37,856 nucleotides of DNA, from contig NZ_VEGP01000057.1 in NCBI RefSeq assembly GCF_007679495.1, forward strand, positions 1 through 37,856. Direction: 5' to 3'. Below are positions 1-8,254 of the stretch, one piece after another. The translations under genes and the position numbers were made by a program. Origin of the DNA: Paenibacillus sp. 32O-W. GTDB taxonomy: Bacteria; Bacillota; Bacilli; Paenibacillales; NBRC-103111. The notes below the pieces were generated by a model. That model made no database searches, was not told where the DNA came from, and saw only the letters and a program-made list of their open reading frames with translations. Within the stretch, counting starts at the first letter, position 1. Each line of letters opens with the position of its first letter.

Positions 1-53
1 ATATTTAGCGAAATATTTTCTAACAATTGACGTTATGACTGATTACCAATTAC

Positions 54-82
54 TTACTTGAACTGCATAGGTCATGTATAAT
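54..82 (+). promoter_or_regulatory. Probable sigma-A promoter of cheX
   Basis: A perfect -10 hexamer TATAAT lies at 77-82. It is preceded at exactly 17 bp by TTACTT (54-59), a weak -35. The start site would fall near 89, giving a leader of about 60 nt before the cheX start at 150. Confidence 0.5.
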
Positions 83-149
83 ACTCTTGACTGGAAAAAC
101 CGTACATATTTATGATTCTTTAGTATTAGAGTGGAGGGGGAATTTAGGC

Positions 150-608
150 ATGAAAGCCGAATATATAAATTCGTTCTTGGAATCTGCCACGTCGGTCATC
201 GAGCAGTTGACCCAGGTTCGTCCGACGAGAGGACAGCACGGGCTTAAAGAAATCGAGATGCTGGACAACTACGTTTGGATTCAGATCGGCTTAACGGGAC
301 AGATGGACGGGAATGTTATGTTTGGCCTCCATGAAGGCGTCGCTCTCAAGCTCGTATCGGCGATGATGGGCGGCTTTTCGATGACGGAGCTGGACGACAT
401 AGGCCGGAGCGCCATTTCGGAGCTGGGCAACATGATCAGCGGGAATGCCAGCACCATTCTTTACAATCAGGGACTTAACGTGGATATTACTCCTCCCCGG
501 ATCATTCTCCCCGCCAGCGCCAAAATCTGGACCCCCCGCCAAGTGATCTCGGTTCCATTAATGATGGACGGAATCGGCGAATTGGATATCCAAATGGTCG
601 TTGCATAG
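150..608 (+). CDS. cheX: Chemotaxis protein CheX (CheY-P phosphatase family)
   Basis: The product has 152 residues, the usual CheX length. CheX proteins dephosphorylate CheY-P in the cytoplasm and so reset the chemotaxis response. The signature ExxN motif (Glu91, Asn94) sits in the stretch ISELGNMISGN, and only one such motif is present, as in CheX rather than CheC. The start at 150 is chosen because a GGAGGGGG ribosome binding site (133-140) precedes it by 9 nt. An upstream in-frame ATG at 87 has no such site and overlaps the predicted start of transcription. No other flagellar or chemotaxis operon genes adjoin it; a methyl-accepting chemotaxis protein lies 25 kb away. The family call is from motif and length. 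Confidence 0.88.
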   Translation: MKAEYINSFLESATSVIEQLTQVRPTRGQHGLKEIEMLDNYVWIQIGLTGQMDGNVMFGLHEGVALKLVSAMMGGFSMTELDDIGRSAISELGNMISGNASTILYNQGLNVDITPPRIILPASAKIWTPRQVISVPLMMDGIGELDIQMVVA

Positions 609-640
609 TTTCTTGCCCCCATATTAAAATAAGTAGAATG

Positions 641-668
641 GAAGGCTTTCGCGCCTTCTGTTTTGCTT
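641..668 (+). terminator. Intrinsic terminator after cheX
   Basis: GAAGGC (641-646) pairs with GCCTTC (653-658) across a six-base loop. The T-rich tract TGTTTTGCTTT follows. Confidence 0.6.
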
Positions 669-696
669 TGTATTCCCGTATGTGCTTTGTTAGAAT
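668..696 (+). promoter_or_regulatory. Possible sigma-A promoter of the SDR gene
   Basis: TTGTAT (668-673) and TAGAAT (691-696) are separated by 17 bp, directly after the cheX terminator. The -10 matches consensus at five of six positions and the -35 is weak. Confidence 0.35.
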
Positions 697-754
697 ATGG
701 TAAGAACGTCTGGTGACGTTCACTTGTTTTATTAGATCAATACGGGGGATGGAT

Positions 755-1537
755 ATGCCGAAGTCTATAGCCGGTCAAATTATAGTAGTGACGGGAGCTT
801 CCAGCGGGATCGGTGAATTACTGTCCCGAAAAATAGCCGCGGAAGGAGCTTTCCCGGTTATGATGGCGCGCTCGGAAGACAAGCTCCGGCAGATTTCCGA
901 AGAGATCCAGGAGGAGCATGAATGGATGCCGGTGGATGTCCGGGATGAGGATCAGGTTAACCGTGCGATGGCACAGGTATTGAGCAAGCATGGAAGAATC
1001 GATGTGCTTGTGAATAATGCCGGGTATGGAATTTTCGAGCGTTTGGAGGATGCATCCATGTCCTCGATCGAAGATATGATGGACGTTAATTATTTCGGAA
1101 CGGTCAGATGCATTAAAGCGGTGCTTCCCCATATGATGAAGGCCGGAAGCGGACAAATTGTCAACATAGCATCCATGGCGGGGAAGGTAGGGTCGGCGAA
1201 ATCAACCGGCTATTCGGCAACCAAGCATGCGGTGCTCGGTTTTACCAATTGTTTAAGGCAAGAGCTGGCAGGAACGGGAATTACAGTATCCTCCGTAAAT
1301 ACGGGACCGATCGATACCCCTTTCTTCGACCGTGCGGATCCGAGCGGACAGTATGTTAAAAATATATCCTGGTTCATGCTTAAGCCCGAACAGGTGGTTC
1401 AGGCCATTATTCAAGTCATCCACCGCAAGAAGGCGGAAGTGGACCTGCCCTTCGTTGCTGGTATCGGCAGTAAAATGTATCAATTGTTTCCCCGGTGGGC
1501 GGATCGCTTGTTTGCCTCCGTTCTGAACCGGAAATAG
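755..1537 (+). CDS. Short-chain dehydrogenase/reductase, YqjQ-like
   Basis: This is a 260-residue classical SDR, an NAD(P)-dependent oxidoreductase of the cytoplasm. The cofactor motif TGASSGIG is at residues 13-20, NNAG at 87-90, the catalytic Ser at 140 (NIAS), and the Tyr153/Lys157 pair in YSATK. The C-terminal part (GPIDTPFF, then LKPEQVVQAI and YQLFPRWADRL) resembles what I remember of Bacillus YqjQ; no search was run. The substrate cannot be told from sequence. The start at 755 is preferred over in-frame ATGs at 713 and 749 because the GGGGG ribosome binding site at 744-748 lies 6 nt upstream of it and directly abuts the ATG at 749. The next gene follows after about 85 nt on the same strand. 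Confidence 0.88.
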   Translation: MPKSIAGQIIVVTGASSGIGELLSRKIAAEGAFPVMMARSEDKLRQISEEIQEEHEWMPVDVRDEDQVNRAMAQVLSKHGRIDVLVNNAGYGIFERLEDASMSSIEDMMDVNYFGTVRCIKAVLPHMMKAGSGQIVNIASMAGKVGSAKSTGYSATKHAVLGFTNCLRQELAGTGITVSSVNTGPIDTPFFDRADPSGQYVKNISWFMLKPEQVVQAIIQVIHRKKAEVDLPFVAGIGSKMYQLFPRWADRLFASVLNRK

Positions 1538-1621
1538 ATCAGACCTTAAAACGGCGGGCGTAGTAATCACCCGATTAAACTATAATATGAAAGACTGGGG
1601 GAAAATAAAGTCGAAGAAACG

Positions 1622-2479
1622 ATGGAGCGAAAAACGGACATGACAACGGATCGGAACGGGGAAAACAAGACCTGCCCTTACCCGGACGGCCATATAGTAC
1701 ATAAGGAACGTCTGGACAGGCCGGCAACGGATGTCACTGCCTATAAGGTGACTTATGCCAGCAAAGGGCTGTTGGTCAAAGGCTACCTGCTTCTTCCTAA
1801 GCGGCCGTATCCTCTTCCGGGGCTTCTATATTGCCGTGGAGGAATAGGGCGTGTCGGGATGGTGCAGCTTCCGCGCATGACCGCTCTGGCCAAGCTGGGC
1901 TACATTGTGTTCGCTCCTTTCTATCGGGGGAATGACGGAGGCTGGGGAAAGGATGAATTTGGCGGGGAAGACCGCCACGATGTCTTTAGCGCAGTTGCTT
2001 TGCTTCATTCGCTTGACGAAACGACGGGCGATCCGGTATCGCTTATCGGTTTTTCGCGCGGTGCGATCATGGCGCTTCTGGCCGCGAGGGAATGCAGTGG
2101 GATAGGGCCCATTGTCGTATGGAGCGGGGTAAGCGATTTGAGGCTTACCTATGAAGAAAGAGTGGACCTGAGGAGGATGCTCAAGAGGGTTGTAGGTCAC
2201 CCGCGTAAGGATGCGGAGAAATATAAGGAGAGATCGCCCGTAGAGTGGGCCACCCATATTTCCCATCCGATTCTGATCATTCATGGAACGGAGGACGATC
2301 ATGTCAGCCCTGAGCACGCGCGCCGGTTAGCCCGGGCTTTGGAAGCGGCGGGCAAGAAATATACGCTTATGCTGATGCAGGGATTGCAGCATCGGTTTTC
2401 ACAAGCAGAGGAGCAACGGACCTTAAGAGAGATCCATGACTGGATCCAGACCCACTTGAAGAATGAAAGTCAACAATAG
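1622..2479 (+). CDS. Alpha/beta hydrolase, prolyl-oligopeptidase/dienelactone-hydrolase type
   Basis: The 285-residue product has an alpha/beta-hydrolase fold with a short charged N-terminal extension and no signal peptide. The nucleophile elbow GFSRG places Ser145. The acid is Asp225 or Asp226 in HGTEDDHVSP, and the catalytic His is His257 in LQHRFS. The region around residues 50-75 (KGYLLLPK...GLLYCRGG) is typical of the S9 peptidase/esterase group, in which peptidase and esterase functions cannot be told apart by sequence alone. The ribosome binding site is ambiguous. A GGGGG run at 1597-1601 is 20 nt from the ATG at 1622, and an alternative in-frame ATG at 1640 has GGAG 12 nt upstream, so the N-terminus may be six residues shorter. 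Confidence 0.8.
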   Translation: MERKTDMTTDRNGENKTCPYPDGHIVHKERLDRPATDVTAYKVTYASKGLLVKGYLLLPKRPYPLPGLLYCRGGIGRVGMVQLPRMTALAKLGYIVFAPFYRGNDGGWGKDEFGGEDRHDVFSAVALLHSLDETTGDPVSLIGFSRGAIMALLAARECSGIGPIVVWSGVSDLRLTYEERVDLRRMLKRVVGHPRKDAEKYKERSPVEWATHISHPILIIHGTEDDHVSPEHARRLARALEAAGKKYTLMLMQGLQHRFSQAEEQRTLREIHDWIQTHLKNESQQ

Positions 2480-2586
2480 ATAGTGATAGTAAACATTAGC
2501 AAACTATGGTTACCCTTTTGTACATCCTCTTGTAGTAAAATAGAAGACGATCTGAACGGATGCAGTCATGCAAGTGGGGGAACGCT

Positions 2587-3159
2587 ATGCCAAGTCACTT
2601 AATTCTTTTATACGATGCGGATTTTTATTCACTGTCTGAATCTCTACAGCGGGAAGTCTACCGGGAGTTTTATACTTTGGTCTACCCGCTTGTATTCGCC
2701 ATGGTCCGGGATCATGGGGCCGCTGAGGATATTATTCAGGATGCTTTTCTGAGAGCCATCGACAAAGCGGCGCAGGTGGAAGAACCGGAAAAATTCGAGA
2801 GCTGGTTGAAAACGCTAACAAAAAATTATACGTTAAGTTTTTTAAGAAAATGGAGTCGACAGCGTGATGAATTGCTTTCTGATGATGTCTTTCTATACAA
2901 AGAGTTCTCCATGAACGGGGAGGCCCTGCCTGTAGACAAGGAAGTGGAGCTGACGATGATGAAGGAGGCAATCGCCCGTTACTTGGATAGATTGAAGCCG
3001 GAGTATCGGCAAATCGTGGAAATGAGGTGGATTCATAATCTTTCTTATAAGGAGATGGCCGATGCGCTTCAGGTGACGGAAGGCAGCATTCGGCAGAAGC
3101 TGTTTCGCGCACGGGAGGCTATTAAGAATAAATTAAAGGAGGAGTGGGGAAACCGATGA
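2587..3159 (+). CDS. RNA polymerase ECF-type sigma factor
   Basis: The product has 190 residues in the two-domain ECF (sigma-70 group 4) layout. Region 2 spans about residues 24-92 (FYTLVYPLVFAMVRDHGAAEDIIQDAFLRA...). Region 4 with its helix-turn-helix spans about 125-183 (LKPEYRQIVEMR...LSYKEMADALQVTEGSIRQKLFRAR). It directs RNA polymerase to a small regulon, normally held inactive by the membrane anti-sigma factor encoded next. The start at 2587 has GTGGGGGA 5 nt upstream; an ATG at 2560 in frame has no site. The stop TGA overlaps the ATG of the anti-sigma gene (ATGA at 3156-3159), indicating translational coupling. I could not identify an autoregulatory ECF promoter upstream. Confidence 0.92.
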   Translation: MPSHLILLYDADFYSLSESLQREVYREFYTLVYPLVFAMVRDHGAAEDIIQDAFLRAIDKAAQVEEPEKFESWLKTLTKNYTLSFLRKWSRQRDELLSDDVFLYKEFSMNGEALPVDKEVELTMMKEAIARYLDRLKPEYRQIVEMRWIHNLSYKEMADALQVTEGSIRQKLFRAREAIKNKLKEEWGNR

Positions 3160-3977
3160 GGAAAGAGGAAGAATGGGATCGGCTGTTGGATTCGGTCTTC
3201 GAAGATGCCGTTCGTGAGAACTATCGCTGCGAAGTCCCGGATCCTACCCCCTCTTGGGAGAAAGTAAGAGAGAAGCTGAAGGCCGAGAAGAGGAGGAGGG
3301 CGAGAAGAAGATGGCGAAGCAGGATAGCGACCATTGCGGCTTCACTTCTAATTGGGGCCTTCATATTCAGCACCCCTCAGATCACGAACGCTTTCGCTCC
3401 ATTGACTGCAATATTTAAGCAATTGACCGGTAATATGCTTAGCTTTTTCTACGGGGAGTCCGGGTTGGAGGAACGGACAGGGGCGAAGACGTCGCCGCCT
3501 CCACCGACGGAGGAGCCGCCTCCACCGACGGAGGAGCCGCCTCAAAACATTCCCGAGGATCATTCGGACGGTTCCCGGGCTTCAACGACGCTGAAGATAT
3601 CGATGGAGGAAGCGAAGCAGAAGTCGTCCATCCCCTTGCTGGAACCGCAATATGTCCTGGACGGATATAAGCTCGATTCGGTGAAGCTTTCCTTGGACCA
3701 GCACGGGCAAACCTTGAACGCGGTTATCTACTATGAAAATGAGGAAGGCGGAATTTATCTGGTCACGCAGAGTGTGCTGGAATTAAATACGGTCTATACC
3801 ACCTTGTCGGACGAGAACGACACGGTCAAGGATGTAGAAATTAAAGGTCGCAAGGGGAAGCTGATCCAGGGAAGCGACAAGAATGATATGATTCTGACCG
3901 ATGAGGGCCGCTTGATCAGAATTACCGGTCAAATCTCTGTAGAAGAGCTGTACAGCATTGCCGAAAGTCTTCAGTGA
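3156..3977 (+). CDS. Membrane-anchored anti-sigma factor with DUF4367-like C-terminus
   Basis: The product has 273 residues. The cytoplasmic N-terminus (1-55) is charged and ends in a run of arginines. One transmembrane helix follows at about 56-73 (IATIAASLLIGAFIF). An extracytoplasmic part then holds a Pro/Glu-rich spacer at 113-129, made of two perfect PPPPTEE units, and a C-terminal domain (about 150-273; LEPQYVLDGYKLDSVKL...) that resembles DUF4367. This layout and the ATGA overlap with the upstream sigma factor make it the likely cognate anti-sigma factor, binding sigma on the cytoplasmic side and sensing an envelope signal outside. No ZAS-type His-Cys-Cys motif is visible. The ribosome binding site AAAGGAGGAG lies inside the end of the sigma gene. 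Confidence 0.82.
   Translation: MRKEEEWDRLLDSVFEDAVRENYRCEVPDPTPSWEKVREKLKAEKRRRARRRWRSRIATIAASLLIGAFIFSTPQITNAFAPLTAIFKQLTGNMLSFFYGESGLEERTGAKTSPPPPTEEPPPPTEEPPQNIPEDHSDGSRASTTLKISMEEAKQKSSIPLLEPQYVLDGYKLDSVKLSLDQHGQTLNAVIYYENEEGGIYLVTQSVLELNTVYTTLSDENDTVKDVEIKGRKGKLIQGSDKNDMILTDEGRLIRITGQISVEELYSIAESLQ
3495..3542 (+). repeat. Tandem 21-bp repeat coding for PPPPTEE
   Basis: Two perfect 21-bp units (3495-3515, 3516-3536) plus a partial third encode the proline-rich spacer of the anti-sigma factor. Each unit also contains the small inverted repeat CCTCC...GGAGG. Confidence 0.8.
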
Positions 3978-4056
3978 GAGAATGTTCCGGCAGGAGGACT
4001 TGAAGGAGAGGTTTCGGGAAGCGGAAGCTGATTTAATCTATTGTATAGACATACGG

Positions 4057-4086
4057 AAGGGGCGGAAATGGTCCGCCCCTTCTTAA
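4057..4086 (+). terminator. Terminator of the sigma/anti-sigma operon
   Basis: AAGGGGCGGA (4057-4066) and TCCGCCCCTT (4072-4081) form a perfect 10-bp stem with a 5-nt loop. The hairpin lies between convergent genes and may also serve the minus-strand gene ending at 4113. Confidence 0.75.
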
Positions 4087-4112
4087 ATTCATCCACCGAT
4101 CCTTAAGCTCCC

Positions 4113-4652
4113 TTAGAGAACTAGAATCGAGTTTCCTGTAGTATATCCTCTTTCAAAATCTGTCCCCTGAATGACCCAGTGATAGCCAAGCACCCTGTAA
4201 TAATAGCCTGTCAGACAATCCCGGGTGTCGGAACCATAGACGGTGATGTCATTACTGTCCTTGAATTCGATTTCCTTCAAATCAATCCACTCTTTGCCTG
4301 TCCACATTTGCAGTGTCAGCTTGAGTGCAACGGTGCTGACCTTCTGGGTGGCGAAAGTAGTTCCCGAGAAGCCAACCTTCCCATTGCCTCTGTCGGTAAT
4401 CGACACGTTTCCGGAATCGAGGTATTTATGCCAGGGTTCGAATTTGTACGTTCCGAAATCTCCCGGAGCAGGGGTAAAGTCGCGGACGAAGATCGGTTCC
4501 GGATGCATGTCGGATTCCGGAGGCGGAGCTGTTTTTGCCCCGTTAGGGTACGGAGATGCCGGTTCTGCAGCGGCTGTGCCGGCCATGGCAAAGCAGAGGA
4601 CAAGGGTAAGAACGAGCAGCAAGGATGGCTTGAACATACGATTTAGGGTCAT
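4113..4652 (-). CDS. Small secreted protein, function unknown (possibly DUF6147-like)
   Basis: The 179-residue product starts with a clear Sec signal peptide: charged N-terminus, hydrophobic core LLLVLTLVLCFAMAG, probable cleavage after TAAA near residue 29. A Pro-rich stretch follows, then a mature domain of about 120 residues predicted to be beta-rich (VSITDRGNGKVGFSG, VALKLTLQMW, GYYYRVLGYH). This part recalls the small exported DUF6147 proteins, but I am not certain. A GGGAGG ribosome binding site precedes the start with good spacing. Upstream, 75-96 bp from the start codon, lie two perfect tandem 11-bp repeats that look like an operator. It is convergent with the anti-sigma gene. Confidence 0.7.
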   Translation of the reverse strand: MTLNRMFKPSLLLVLTLVLCFAMAGTAAAEPASPYPNGAKTAPPPESDMHPEPIFVRDFTPAPGDFGTYKFEPWHKYLDSGNVSITDRGNGKVGFSGTTFATQKVSTVALKLTLQMWTGKEWIDLKEIEFKDSNDITVYGSDTRDCLTGYYYRVLGYHWVIQGTDFERGYTTGNSILVL

Positions 4653-4726
4653 TTTAAATACCTCCCATTTTTATATTTTTATTACATATATTGGACGATT
4701 CAACTCTATGGAAAGTTTGTCCAAAA

Positions 4727-4748
4727 TTGTGAACATTTTGTGAACATT
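4727..4748. promoter_or_regulatory. Perfect tandem 11-bp direct repeat, candidate operator
   Basis: TTGTGAACATT occurs twice back to back (4727-4737 and 4738-4748), exactly one DNA turn apart. It lies upstream of the minus-strand secreted-protein gene. Such phased direct repeats are typical of OmpR/PhoB-family response regulators, and the core TTGTGAA also resembles half-sites described for ResD. The regulator is not known. Confidence 0.45.
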
Positions 4749-4753
4749 GTACA

Positions 4754-4790
4754 AATGAGCCGATGGTTGTGGCCCGGCTCATTTTCTTAG
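4754..4790 (+). terminator. Terminator-like hairpin just before the truncated oxidoreductase gene
   Basis: AATGAGCCG (4754-4762) pairs perfectly with CGGCTCATT (4775-4783) and TTCTTAG follows. No plus-strand gene now lies upstream of it, which suggests that one was lost in a deletion. Confidence 0.55.
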
Positions 4791-4802
4791 GCTAGTGGAG
4801 GG

Positions 4803-6560
4803 ATGGCGGGTGTTCTCGCTGCCGTCTCGGCAGCAAGGAACGGGGCGAAGGTCATCTTGGTTCAGGACCGTCCGGTGCTCGGAGGGAATGCCTCCTCTGA
4901 AATTCGTATGCATATTGTAGGAGCTTGTCCGCGAGGCAAAGAAATGGAGACGGAAGCGAGGGAAACCGGCATTTTGGAAGAAATCCGCCTGGAATGTGCG
5001 GTCCGGAATCCTCAGAGCAGCGCTAGCATGCTGGATTTGATTTTATACGAAAAGTGCCGGGCGGAGCCTAATCTGCAATTGCTGCTGAACACTTCTTTGG
5101 TAGGAGTAGCGATGGAGGGCGAGCGGATAGTGTCCGCTCAGGCCAACCGCGAAAGCACGGAAGAACAGTTCGACCTGAATGCCGAAATATTTATCGATTG
5201 CACAGGAGATGGACGGCTTGGCGCAGAAGCCGGGGCTCTGTTCACTACGGGCAGGGAAGCTGCCGATGAGTACGGCGAGTCCGGAGCTGCCGCGAACCGC
5301 GACAGCTACAGGCTGGGCTCTTCCTTGTTGTTCACAACGCGCGACATGGGTAAACCTATGCCGTTCACTCCGCCGCCCTGGGCGCGCCAATTTACCGAGG
5401 AGGACTTGAAATTCCGCAGCCATAGCTCGTGGGAATACGGGTATTGGTGGGTGGAATATGGGGGGACTCGGGATACAATCAAGGCTAATGAGGACATCCG
5501 CGACGAGCTTCTGGCTATTATGCTGGGAGTCTGGGACCATATTAAAAACAGCGGCCATCATCCGGAGTCGGACACATGGGCGCTCGATTGGTTCGGCTTT
5601 CTGCCCGGCAAGCGTGAATCGCGCCGTTTTATCGGCCGGCATGTCCTGACCCAGAACGATTTGGAGCAGGCGGTCGATTTTGAAGATGTCATCGCGTACG
5701 GAGGCTGGTCGATGGACACGCATCCTCCCCGAGGAATTGACGCGAAGGAGGAGAACCCGTGTAATCAGCCGATGACGCCATACATGTACGGTATCCCCGT
5801 GCGATCACTGATCAGCCGGAACATAGGCAATCTGATGTTTGCCGGACGGAATATTTCGGCGACGCACATTGCCTTCTCCAGCACTCGGGTTATGGCGACC
5901 TGCGCCGTCATGGGGGAGGGCGCGGGGACGTTCGCCGCCAGCGCGATACGACGGGGCATCCCGCTGCAGGAGGCCTGGCAGAATAAATCCGTTATATACG
6001 AGGCACAGCAGCAGCTTCTGCGTCAGGGCGCCTTTCTTCCCGGCAGGAGACTCGAAGACCGAAACCTGGCGGCACAGGCAGAGATTACCGCTTCTTCCGA
6101 ACAGCCCGGCGGGGAAGCGTCCAACGTGGTGGACGGTTATGCGAGAACAGTGCATGGTGCCGGAGGGGTCAGGCCGGAGCTGACAACGCCCGGCACGCAT
6201 CGCTGGATGGCGGAACCGTCCGACCGTGAGCCGTGGCTGAGTCTAAGCTGGCGGCAGCCTGTCGATCTCTCGCAGATCACCCTCGTTCTCGATACCGGCC
6301 TGCATCGTCAGCTTACGCTGACACACGAGAAAGGCTTTCGCCGCAGAATGAAGTGGGGCGCCCAACCGGAAACGCTCAAATCGTTTACGATTGAAGCGGA
6401 GCAGGACGGAAGCAGGACAGAAGTTATACATGTCGAGAATAATTACCAGCGTCAATTGGACTTCCCTGTCCGGCTGTGGAAGGTAAGCCGTTTAACCATC
6501 CGGGTTCATTCGACGAACGGGCTGGACCATGCCAGAATAGTGGAATTGCGATGCCAATAG
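4803..6560 (+). CDS. FAD-dependent oxidoreductase, 5'-truncated (possible pseudogene)
   Basis: The 585-residue frame belongs to the FAD_oxidored (PF12831-type) family: the early segment [20 protein letters not shown] and the later [23 protein letters not shown] are characteristic. After about residue 415 a discoidin-like beta domain follows ([17 protein letters not shown]...). The N-terminus is the problem. The frame opens inside the Rossmann motif: the bases before the ATG read Gly-Gly in frame, and a TAG stop lies 13 bp upstream (4788-4790). The first beta strand and the GxGxxG loop that hold FAD are therefore missing, and no other frame upstream encodes them. The only ribosome-binding-like sequence (GGAGGG) abuts the ATG with no spacing. 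A terminator hairpin sits where the gene should begin. I read this as a deletion remnant, though the remaining frame is intact. Confidence 0.75.
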   Translation: MAGVLAAVSAARNGAKVILVQDRPVLGGNASSEIRMHIVGACPRGKEMETEARETGILEEIRLECAVRNPQSSASMLDLILYEKCRAEPNLQLLLNTSLVGVAMEGERIVSAQANRESTEEQFDLNAEIFIDCTGDGRLGAEAGALFTTGREAADEYGESGAAANRDSYRLGSSLLFTTRDMGKPMPFTPPPWARQFTEEDLKFRSHSSWEYGYWWVEYGGTRDTIKANEDIRDELLAIMLGVWDHIKNSGHHPESDTWALDWFGFLPGKRESRRFIGRHVLTQNDLEQAVDFEDVIAYGGWSMDTHPPRGIDAKEENPCNQPMTPYMYGIPVRSLISRNIGNLMFAGRNISATHIAFSSTRVMATCAVMGEGAGTFAASAIRRGIPLQEAWQNKSVIYEAQQQLLRQGAFLPGRRLEDRNLAAQAEITASSEQPGGEASNVVDGYARTVHGAGGVRPELTTPGTHRWMAEPSDREPWLSLSWRQPVDLSQITLVLDTGLHRQLTLTHEKGFRRRMKWGAQPETLKSFTIEAEQDGSRTEVIHVENNYQRQLDFPVRLWKVSRLTIRVHSTNGLDHARIVELRCQ

Positions 6561-6625
6561 CGAATACGATAAGATAGAATCCCCCGGGACAGCTCGATCC
6601 TGTCCCGGCGGTGAATGACAAAGTG

Positions 6626-6660
6626 GGACCGTTGCCTTGCGGGTGGCGGTCCTTTTCCTT
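6626..6660 (+). terminator. Terminator after the FAD oxidoreductase remnant
   Basis: GGACCG (6626-6631) pairs with CGGTCC (6647-6652), with a further inner GCC/GGC pairing, followed by TTTTCCTT. A second T-less hairpin (CCGGGACAG/CTGTCCCGG) lies about 40 bp upstream. Confidence 0.6.
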
Positions 6661-6662
6661 CA

Positions 6663-6762
6663 AAATATAAGAACAGGTATAAGTTTTCACCTTATACCTG
6701 TTCTTATATTTCATCGGTAAACGCGCCTGTCCTAAGGACGGCGATAGCCGTTTATCCTTGTT
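6663..6762. repeat. Dispersed structured repeat A, copy 1
   Basis: A perfect inverted repeat with 21-bp arms (6663-6683 and 6691-6711) is followed by a conserved tail of about 50 bp. The tail contains the nested pairings GGTAAACG/CGTTTATCC, CCTGTCC/GGACGG and CGGC-GATA-GCCG. The tail recurs almost unchanged near 20.9 kb, and the hairpin there differs by compensatory changes. The 311-bp stretch between the flanking genes holds only this element, the preceding terminator and the helicase promoter. Confidence 0.75.
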
Positions 6763-6773
6763 TCTTCTCGAGA

Positions 6774-6803
6774 TTGGAATAGTCGCCCGCAATCTTCTAT
6801 AAT
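6774..6803 (+). promoter_or_regulatory. Probable sigma-A promoter of the DEAD-box helicase gene
   Basis: TTGGAA (6774-6779) and a perfect TATAAT (6798-6803) are separated by 18 bp. The predicted leader before the ATG at 6872 is about 60 nt and A-rich. Confidence 0.55.
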
Positions 6804-6871
6804 AATTAACAAATGATTAAAAAAAGCCCGAGAATACTTGGAAGAGAATAAAATTAGAAAAGAGGAATGGC

Positions 6872-8242
6872 ATGCAAGCGAGTTTCGAAACGTTATCGCT
6901 GGACAATGATTGGATCAAGAAGCTCAATGCGATGAAGATCGTGACCCCTACCCCGATCCAGGCCGAAGCGATTCCGGCCATACTCGAAGGACATGATCTC
7001 ATTGCCCGTTCCCAGACCGGGACCGGGAAGACCTTGGCTTATGTTCTTCCGGTGCTGGAGACCATCGACCGTTCATCCAAGCGGCTTCAGGCTGTCATTC
7101 TGACGCCGACCCGGGAGTTAGGCATGCAGGTTCTTGAGGTGATAGAGTCGTTGGTTCCGGATACCGGGATTATAGCCCAGCCGTTGATCGGAGGAGCCTC
7201 CATTCAGCGGCAAATCGACAAGCTTAAGCTGCATCCCCAGATTGTGGTGGGAACGCCGGGGAGGGTGCTGGAGCTGATCAAGCTGAAGAAGCTGTCCATG
7301 CATTATGTGCGTACGATCGTAGTCGATGAAGCGGATGAGGTTTTCCGTCTTGGCGAGAGGAATGAAGCAGAGGCGATTATTAAAAGCGCCTTGCGCGAAC
7401 GACAGCTTGTTTTCTTTACAGCTACGGTTTCCAACGAATTGCGTGATTGGGCTGAACGGTTAATGAAAGCCCCGATTACCCGTCTTAGCGTAGACCCCGA
7501 TCAAATGGCACCCTCTTCCATTGAGCATATCTACTTTATAAGCGAGGAGCGGGACAAGATCGACACCTTGCGGCGCCTGGTCCGGCTGTATCATCCGAAA
7601 TCGGCGATCGTATTTATTAACGATACCGACAAGGTGGGAGAAGTGGCTGCCAAGCTGCAATACGTCGGTTTGTCGGTGGAAGCCTTATACGGGGATTCCG
7701 GGAAACAAGAAAGAGCCCGAACGATCAAGCGTTTCCGCGAGGGCAAGTTTCAATTGCTTCTTGCCACCGATGTGGCATCGCGCGGCCTTGACTTTCCGGA
7801 GGTGTCGCACGTCTTTAACCTGCAGCTTCCCGTAGACCCGGATCATTATGTGCACAGGGCAGGAAGGACCGGTCGAATGGGACGGAGAGGGACCGTCGTG
7901 TCGTTGGCCGAGGTCGGGGAACTGTTCATCATCGAGAAGTTTTCCAAGGCGATCGGAACCCCTATCGTTCACAAAGATATGTATGAGGGAGTTATCATTG
8001 ATCCCGCTGATAAGCGGGGCCGCCGTGCCGGCAGAATGAAGGAGCAGGCTGTTATTTCCAGTGTTAGTCCCCAAGCAGACAAAGAGCAGTTCAAGAAGCG
8101 GACCGGAACGCTAAAAAGAATCCAGGACTCTTCAACGAATTCACCTGCACCAGGATCTTCCGCCAAGAAGGCCAAGACGAGTCGGCTGCGCGACCGCAAG
8201 AACAAAGGCGCTCCCAAATGGCTGAAGAATAAAAAGCAGTAG
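6872..8242 (+). CDS. DEAD-box ATP-dependent RNA helicase
   Basis: The 456-residue product carries the full set of helicase motifs. These are the Q motif (TPTPIQ, 25-30), motif I (SQTGTGKT, 47-54), Ia PTREL (79-83), GG, Ib TPGR (128-131), motif II DEAD (152-155), motif III as TAT instead of the usual SAT (183-185), then ATDVASRGLD and HRAGRTGRMG of the second RecA-like domain. A basic, low-complexity C-terminal tail of about 80 residues (KKAKTSRLRDRKNK...) probably binds RNA. Such cytoplasmic helicases remodel rRNA or mRNA, especially in the cold. It cannot be assigned to CshA, CshB, DeaD or YfmL by eye. The ribosome binding site GAGG lies a few bases before the ATG. The next gene starts only 12 nt after the stop, so the two are probably cotranscribed. 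Confidence 0.93.
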   Translation: MQASFETLSLDNDWIKKLNAMKIVTPTPIQAEAIPAILEGHDLIARSQTGTGKTLAYVLPVLETIDRSSKRLQAVILTPTRELGMQVLEVIESLVPDTGIIAQPLIGGASIQRQIDKLKLHPQIVVGTPGRVLELIKLKKLSMHYVRTIVVDEADEVFRLGERNEAEAIIKSALRERQLVFFTATVSNELRDWAERLMKAPITRLSVDPDQMAPSSIEHIYFISEERDKIDTLRRLVRLYHPKSAIVFINDTDKVGEVAAKLQYVGLSVEALYGDSGKQERARTIKRFREGKFQLLLATDVASRGLDFPEVSHVFNLQLPVDPDHYVHRAGRTGRMGRRGTVVSLAEVGELFIIEKFSKAIGTPIVHKDMYEGVIIDPADKRGRRAGRMKEQAVISSVSPQADKEQFKKRTGTLKRIQDSSTNSPAPGSSAKKAKTSRLRDRKNKGAPKWLKNKKQ

Positions 8243-8254
8243 AGGATGACCCTT

